Below, in pieces: positions 21,706-27,741 of a stretch of DNA of 27,741 bases. Under the pieces are notes generated by a model. It did not search any database. It was given only the letters and a program-made list of their open reading frames with translations, and had not been told where the DNA came from. Position numbers and translations under genes: made by a program. This stretch comes from Saccoglossus kowalevskii (Eukaryota > Hemichordata > Enteropneusta > Harrimaniidae), in NCBI RefSeq assembly GCF_000003605.2, contig NW_003157234.1, forward strand, positions 3,305-31,045. Direction: 5' to 3'. Position 1 is the first letter of the stretch; the number at the start of each line of letters is the position of its first letter.

Positions 21706-22338
21706 TTTACACTACCTCCAGCTGCTCTGTCTGCATCCTTTATTCTATGTTTTTTTATTAACCCAAACCTTGCACATAGAAGTGTGCATGGAATCATGGG
21801 GAGGAATGGTGTGCATTGCCGTGTGATAACTGTCCTAAAAGTGATTGACATGTCATTCTTGTTTACAACTCTGAAAGGACAATTGGAATCTACTATGTGT
21901 GCTTCTGTTTCACATAATAATGGATCTATACGATCTACTGACTTGCCTACGCGGGTGAGACGGCTGCAAGACCACATTCTGATTGGCTCATGTGAAAAAT
22001 CAGGTGGTGTACCTGAATCTGGGCCATCTATGCTCTATAAATGGGCTAGACTGAGGACAGTTGTGGTTCACCATTTCAAATACTCTGTGTGTTGCTGCTC
22101 CGATGTTATGAGACAAGTAAGACAGGTTTCAATCATAGTTCTTTGAGACATGTATGAACTGCTCTGCGATCTTCTGCAATCAGCGGCGCCCTTCAGAATA
22201 ACAGCGTTCCTCTGCAAGCAAGACTCCTGTGTCCCCCCGTTGTTGTGTTGCAGAAGTCATCGACTGTCATCAATTTCCACATTCAGAAACTGTGAGTTAA
22301 TACCAATGCACGCTTCCCTGGACAATTCCATATCGTAG
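21706..22338. other. GC-raised block nearly free of stops, unassigned
   Basis: On plus, one phase runs from 21706 to 22338 with a single stop (22144-22146): about 146 codons, then 63. On minus, 22034-21702 is open for 110 codons (including DPLLCETEAHIVDSN and CTLLCARFGLIKKH), and a neighbouring minus phase is readable from about 22245 to 22009 with two stops (AATHRVFEMVNHNCP, EHRWPRF). I recognise no domain in any of them. Splice-like words occur on both strands: on plus, a pyrimidine tract and CAG at 22251-22253 with GTGAGT at 22292. A CCAAT complement (21982-21986) and TATAAA (22036-22041) also lie inside, in plus orientation. It may be a decayed gene, an unrecognised mobile element or a non-coding transcript; the strand is undecided. 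Confidence 0.3.
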
Positions 22339-24235
22339 TGAATTTATTCATTGAATTATTCTGTGTTTTCTTTATTATCATTATTTTGAGAAATAATAAT
22401 AAAACAAGGAGCTTTAACTTGTTACATCAGCTATGACTTTTGACTGAATACTACTTTGTTAAATTTGTAGTTACATCCAAGTTAACTTAGAAGGCACTCG
22501 CAAACCTCGCATGGCGTTAAAGTGTTCTAAATCGTACATCTGTTTTTTTTGTACGCTGCGAAGAAACTGCGGGTATTAACACATGTAATTGTAACGAGCA
22601 CCACAGCGAAGAACATGTCGATTTAACGCAACTTACAAAACACCGTGGTGCAGAAGAGGTCATTTAAGGAGCTTGGAATGCTAATAATGCAATTGTGGCA
22701 AACTTTTCACATGATATGTAATAAAAAACTTCATGGTAAAATTATTATTAATTTATTATATTAGATTATGTGGGAAGGGATTTAATAATTTATTACGTCA
22801 TGTGTTTAGCTGATGTAACATCTGAAAATATTAGTGACCTGTATATATATATAACGTTGCGACAGTTTGATGGTCATCAAAAATTAAAATACAGATTCAG
22901 TTTGTTTACGATAAAAACGAAAGAAAAATTCAATTATCAAAAAACACATATTTTAACTGGCAATTTTAAAATTAAAATGGAATTATGCACACATATCTAT
23001 TTTGATTATCAGTTGATCTTATTTATATAAATAATGTAGTTTCACAAAAAATATGGTTAACATATTTTTCACGACTTCATTGGTATACTTCAGTAAATTG
23101 TCAGTCAAATAAATGGAGAATTACTATTATCTAATACTATTTGGAATAATAATAATACATATTCTGACAATAACGTAATTGCGATATTGACTGAATTCCA
23201 AAATATCACAAGAGACATCGACAGTATTTCAACTTTTCGAACGAATATTTAACCAATCAATCAAACAAATGTTGTTCAATGAAATGTCACATTTACTTTA
23301 AAAACGACTATGTATGTGGCACTTGCATTTTTATAACGGCTTAACTCCAGAGGTAATTGATATGTAAGCGTGGAAATAGGGTAGCGGATGAAATCAATGT
23401 TGGGAAAATAATACATATTTAATACAGACTCACAGTTGAGAAGTAACAGTACTCTTCATATTCATGACCATCGGTGTAACTCAGACTCAGCACTTTATAA
23501 AGCCCAGGATGTTGAAAGTCAAATTAAATCGATACTTTCACATGATCTATACTGACTTGAACCGTGGTATATCATATATCAAATATTTGTTGCTCACTTT
23601 GGCCTCGTTATAACTGAGTGTAATGTAGTACAACTGAGTATCCTTTTGTGAGTTTTCCCTATGTTTGCTCAGTATTCTTCAAATCGCCGTTTTGATCAAA
23701 TCATATTTATCCAGATTGCGCCATGATAATCACGCGACAGTAATATGCTAGATTATTGCAAATGAATGATACATATGTTCTGGCTGGCGCCAAAGAAGGT
23801 GACAGACTCTTCATTTAAGGTTAACAAAATAAGCCTATAATGTGGCAATTAATATTGAAACCTATCTCAGATGTGTCTGTGTCCAGAATCTACGTGTATT
23901 AAGTTATGTTGTGTTTTTTTGATTGAATTGCATATCATACGAACTCTTACCTTAGATCTTATAAATATAAGACGTATGCATAATTGCTTTTTGTTTTGGA
24001 AATAAATGACTCCAAAACGCCCACTATTGCGTGTTAACAGGGCAAACACGCCAATATCACTATAATGGGCGTTCACAGGTAAACGTCATGCGAAATTACG
24101 GAGATAGGTCTAGATGAAAATATCCAAGATTCCACAACGTGAAAGAATCCTGAGGGGCTTATGTTGAAAAAAGTTTGAATCAGCGAATTGTTTTTATGTT
24201 CGTGCATTCGTCTAATAACAGAGTTGCACTAGGTA
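22339..24235. other. AT-rich non-coding stretch
   Basis: No gene recognised. 22490-22680 is richer in CpG and contains inverted words GCGTTAAA/TTTAACGC and GCACCAC/GTGGTGC that interleave, so they cannot both form simple hairpins. A 29-residue minus frame (22527-22616) begins with a hydrophobic, signal-peptide-like run (MFFAVVLVTITCV), but this is within chance for such short frames. Otherwise nothing was noticed. Confidence 0.55.
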
Positions 24236-24540
24236 CCAATCAACCAATGAGAGGCGGCGTTTCTTTAGTGGACAGTGAGCAGTGAGTTATGATTGGTGAA
24301 TAATTGACGACGCGATGACTTTTCTTCCGTGATAACGGGGCGAAGACGCGTGAATTGATCAATGATGGGTGAGGCGCAATTGATGTTAAGCAAACATCCC
24401 CGTCCCAGCCCTGTTATCAAGTACTGATGGACATACCTTTATTTCAATTATAATACCCTGGAGTATATATAAATTGAATACCCGCCGTAGACGCTTGCAT
24501 ATCAGTTACGCAGATCTCAAGTAAACGACGTTCGAATAGG
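24236..24540 (+). promoter_or_regulatory. Candidate RNA polymerase II promoter with first-exon donor
   Basis: In plus orientation: CCAAT at 24236-24240 and 24244-24248, its complement ATTGG at 24292-24296, a FOX-type site TAAGCAAACA (24387-24396), a C-rich GC/KLF-like word CCCCGTCCC (24398-24406), TATATATAAA (24464-24473) and TCAGTT (24502-24507), a strong metazoan initiator match with A at 24504. The TATAAA core (24468-24473) starts 36 bp upstream of that A, slightly farther than the usual 28-34. CpG is locally raised. A donor AATAG/GTAAAT lies at 24539/24540, giving a possible 36-nt non-coding first exon; GTAAAC at 24521 is an alternative. No confident second exon is seen downstream in the window. 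Confidence 0.5.
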
Positions 24541-26068
24541 TAAATGTTCTGATAGAAATGAAAGAATTTCTTAAACCGAAAAATTAATGATAATGGATTA
24601 ACAATTCATAGAAACGTGGGAAAAACACACACAGAATATTGTTCGTGTATTGCTCTTAGGCACAGTCCAGCTATTGTCTGATGACAGGGTTGCACGTGAT
24701 ACAGGTCGACTGATGAATATGCGCCGTTTCACCCACAAATGATCAGTCAACATACCGCCAATGACATAATATACCCACACATTGTACAATAGCTACAACT
24801 TAATAAAACACACTCTCACAACGTACACAACAAATAATACCGAGTAAATATTAATTATAGGAAACAAATACTCAGTTGGAATGATTGAGCTAATTAATAT
24901 TTACTTTTAAACTATGTTATCTCGACTGTCATAAAATATTTACAATATCTATTGATGTAGGGTCTACGGATTATGATAAGTTATATTCTTTTAGAATGGA
25001 ATTTAGTGGTATCAATTTTTATTGGCACAACACATTTTGAACTAGATTAAGAGAGTGTGCGTGGCGAAGCAGAGAGCTTTTGCTTCAAATGGGAATTTCA
25101 GGAAATGTATGGTGTTTCTTAATCTCGAACATCATTATCTTGTTTGGCTGAAAACACTAAACATATTTGAAATAAAGTGTGATTTCTTGTGATTAGAACT
25201 TATTATTGTACCACCATTTTTGACCAAAAACGTTGAATCCAGCGTTTATTTGTATGATGTGCAATTATGATTTTGATGTGAGCCAAATTTAAATATTGTT
25301 AACTAGCTTGGCAATTACTATAACCTACTGCAATCTATATTGAATATTTTAAAGATATACATCCCTGCTATAACGTTTACACACATTTATTGAGTATTTA
25401 CTTGCAAACAATTCACAAAAGCCATTATATAATAGTGATCGGATAGCATATGTCTCGTTCATCTAGTGTGAATGCTTCTGACGACAAAATTATTGCGCCA
25501 CAGAAATGTCGGGTGACTGAAAAATAACAGCCAACTTTGGCAGGTCGTGATTTGGGGGAGGGGTCATTGAAATACCTTTAGATCTACTAATATTTATCAA
25601 AAAGTAGCTATATAATATATTTTGAAACATAGTCAAATCAGTGAACAATTAATACACTGAGGTATAAGACTAAGAGGAGATGTCAGGTGAGCCATAACTG
25701 TTTTACGACACTACTTTACTGCTTAGAATTCTCAACGGTTTGATTACATGTACAAATTATATTACAAAGGTCAAGGACAGGACAACGACAAGAGCAGATG
25801 GACATCATCATAATATGGTTGGTTATCGGCTATAATACGGATGTGTTGGATTTGTGTTTAGAGGACTATGGTCGACAAAACCAGCACTAATGATGATGAT
25901 GGTGTTGATAAATTAACGAGTGACAGTGCATTAGTGCGATCATGTATCTACATTTATATATACGTATAAGTGTTGTTAATTAAAGACGATCGGATGTTGC
26001 GTAGCGGTAAATGAAAAGACAGGAGCCTGTCATTGTAAGTAAACATGTGGATATAAGTGTACAGCTGA
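24541..26068. other. AT-rich stretch downstream of the candidate promoter
   Basis: If the promoter at 24504 is real this would be its first intron or a non-coding transcript body. A 63-codon minus frame at 24598-24789 overlaps a 45-codon plus frame (about 24604-24738, including ETWEKHTQNIVRV); neither has a motif. Nuclear-receptor-like half-sites AGGTCA-AGGACA-GGACA occur at 25768-25784, and a short GATGATGATGATG run lies near 25889. No exon is called. Confidence 0.5.
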
Positions 26069-26224
26069 TGTGGGTTCTGGTTGAAAACATCTATCGTTGT
26101 ACTATTTGTGTACAAGGACACAAAAGTAGAGAAGAAAGAAGAATCCGAGGAAGAATCTGACGATGACATGAGATTTGGTATTTTCATGCTGTTCTCATGG
26201 GACCCTTCTCCACCTCGGCTTTAA
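26069..26224 (+). pseudogene. Ribosomal stalk protein P1/P2 C-terminal tail relic
   Basis: P1 and P2 form the lateral stalk of the 60S ribosomal subunit. Their C-terminal tail, ending in acidic residues then DDMGFGLFD, recruits translation factors. Seen: an open frame 26069-26221 in which codons 26123-26185 read KVEKKEESEEESDDDM then RFGIF, aligning with the universal KKEESEE..SDDDMGFGLFD tail. The invariant Gly after Met is Arg, Leu is Ile, and the final Asp plus stop are lost, so the frame runs on twelve more codons to TAA 26222-26224. The Ala/Gly hinge and the N-terminal dimerisation domain are not recognisable upstream. This is best read as a decayed retrocopy fragment or an abandoned last exon. 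A splice-acceptor-like TACAAG ends at 26116, so an exon origin is not excluded. P0 shares the tail, so the parent paralogue is uncertain. Confidence 0.65.
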
Positions 26225-26410
26225 TAGTTCTCATTTTAATATTTTCTACTACAACAAAGATCTGCATCTGCGCCGGTTCTACGCATAAACAGTATTCCAT
26301 GCTTTATACATGATTGAGATACTTACTTTTCGTCCGCCGTCCAATGTATGTATTCATGTATGTTGAATGTATGCAGTTATAAATCAGTGATTCTATAGTA
26401 TATAACATAA

Positions 26411-26770
26411 ATACGTGACTATAGCAACCTCAATTTTGTGACTAGCATAAGCGGATTAGGACAAACAAGTCATTTGAAGACACATAAAATATTTAAAAAC
26501 CAGGCTGAATGTTTTAGTTTGAATATAAGTCTAGAATGTGTAAATAATTGTTATGTTATGCCTAGAGGGTTACTGATACCCAACCCTCGATATTATGTAT
26601 TATGTATGTGTAGACGATTTGAAAGGATTCAGTGTTTGTTTTTATTTCAGCCTAGTAGGGTATCTTGTATTAGACACTGCTGTATTGCACACATTGTCAT
26701 GAAATACAGATTATTGCATGTTATGGAACTTCGTAATGCATTTGACTTCCAATTTGATACGAATGTGTAA
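26411..26770 (+). other. Long open frame without recognisable protein
   Basis: One plus phase is free of stops for about 120 codons, which is long for this composition, and a second phase follows at 26718-26912. Translation is Cys-, Tyr- and Leu-rich (VMPRGLLIPNPRYYVLCMC), without a domain I know. A GAGGGTT/AACCCTC inverted pair (26565-26571, 26582-26588) lies inside. A TTTTATTTCAG acceptor-like word ends at 26650. Possibly an element relic, possibly chance. Confidence 0.15.
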
Positions 26771-27741
26771 CTGCAATGAGCATACAGTTAAACACCAAGC
26801 AAGACAATTAGGTTTAAAGCTGCGTATATTTGTGGTAACAAATAAAAAATTACAACAGAAATATACATTAACAATCAATACACTCTGTTACTATGTTACT
26901 ATGACACAATAATTCACCAAAAAATAATCAAGTCACACTATAAACACTCCTATCAATGTCATGACATTTTAACTTCAATCTCAACATATATACTGCTACT
27001 AAGTTGATAATATCTAACAATTGGCTGTCTGTCTAGTCAGCGGTACAATCACACTCCAATCCAGCAACAACTATACTAGATTGCAAAATTACTCTGCTGC
27101 AACTACAAATCGTATCAATCCACAAGGTACTATATCTTAATACTTGATGGAAACCCACTCTAAAATTGAAATTGATACCAGAACAACCGACACTCGCTTT
27201 AGTGTTAAGAATGCACAAAACTTCATTCGTCTGACACATTTTATATTTTTTATTATCATTAACCCTGACCCGCAACAAAGTAAAAAACTGCCTAATTACA
27301 CTCAACACAACACGGACATATCAGAGCCACGTCATATCTAACATATCTTAGGTCCACGAGTGACAATGCAGTCTACAATACAGTTTTCTAATGGATGTTG
27401 TCTCTATAACATCACTCATCGTGCAAGCCGGATTTTGTAGAAACATCAATTATTGGTAGTTTTATGTTTTCTTCAGATGAAATATCACATACTTTGGCAG
27501 ACATAATGTCAACATGACGCTTGAAATGTTCAAGAATTTTGGCAATACTGGCATGAGCTTTTATTTAAGTAGAATGTGCTGGCATGATGTCAGGTTAGTA
27601 ATACCACCTGTATGTAACGAGAAACAATTGCTAGGTTGACCCATCAATAACATAACAATGTCTGCACAATGATATTTCAGAAAACAAGTTGATACTTTAT
27701 AATGACGACACCTAACAATCATGGATACAAATAAATATTTA
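26771..27741. other. Non-coding stretch with C-over-G strand skew
   Basis: No gene recognised. From about 26930 to 27350 C clearly outnumbers G on the plus strand, unlike most of the window, and opposed frames of 65 codons (27144-27341, plus) and 91 codons (27033-27308, minus) overlap without motifs. The last 400 bases are ordinary AT-rich DNA. Confidence 0.5.

Noticed and set aside
22770-23030. 86-codon plus frame, Ile/Lys/Tyr-rich
   Set aside because: Typical AT-driven residue composition with a TATATATATA run inside; no family signature.
25450-25527. 25-residue frame MSRSSSVNASDDKII downstream of the candidate promoter
   Set aside because: Plausible start and composition, but frames this short are expected in large numbers by chance, and no splice structure links it to the promoter.
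25954-26187. Minus-strand Ser/Asp-rich frame (SSSDSSSDSSFF)
   Set aside because: It is the antisense shadow of the Glu/Asp/Lys codons of the P1/P2 tail on plus.
1-27741. Bacterial or phage operon, CRISPR array or toxin-antitoxin system
   Set aside because: No dense collinear coding frames, ribosome-binding sites or regularly spaced repeats. The relics are of animal transposon and ribosomal-stalk type.

Overview
The window is AT-rich (roughly one third G+C by eye) and reads as a eukaryotic, almost certainly animal, intergenic or intronic desert. No reading frame long or conserved enough to be an intact protein gene is visible on either strand, and I recognise no tRNA, rRNA, snRNA, CRISPR array or bacterial operon structure. 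The recognisable relics are types common in invertebrate animal genomes: Crypton/DUF3504, hAT with a TTF-type finger plus DUF4371, possibly piggyBac, and a ribosomal P1/P2 tail. That fits a non-vertebrate metazoan, but the phylum cannot be fixed from the sequence.

Layout. 198-566 (-) holds a weak piggyBac-like relic. 2900-3560 looks like an old dispersed repeat. 3799-4323 (+) is the clearest object: the C-terminal catalytic half of a Crypton/DUF3504-type tyrosine recombinase with HxxR, H and Y still readable, broken by stops and two frame changes, and ending at its probable original stop. 4674-4801 is a foldback element with arms of about 50 bp. 7203-7255 is an A-rich tract. 8682-9000 is a CpG-dense island with a GC box, a POU octamer and a long-range inverted repeat. 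10560-10830 is a second repeat-like block. 13825-14085 has unusual CpG palindromes and phased A-tracts. 14578-14674 is a 12-bp perfect inverted repeat. 14944-15280 (-) is an hAT (TTF finger/DUF4371) relic. 20163-20352 packs an RFX X-box, a STAT-type palindrome and a 10-bp inverted repeat into 190 bp. 21706-22338 is a GC-raised block poor in stop codons on both strands. 24236-24540 is the best candidate RNA polymerase II promoter (CCAAT boxes, FOX site, TATA box, TCAGTT initiator, splice donor), directed rightward. 26069-26224 (+) carries the acidic C-terminal tail of ribosomal stalk protein P1/P2, with damaged terminal residues.

The parts do not form a pathway. The picture is an old, neutrally decaying landing zone for several transposon superfamilies, interspersed with a few compact regulatory-looking patches and one probable transcription start whose coding exons, if any, cannot be identified within the window. 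Homology calls were made by reading translated motifs against remembered family signatures, not by database search.
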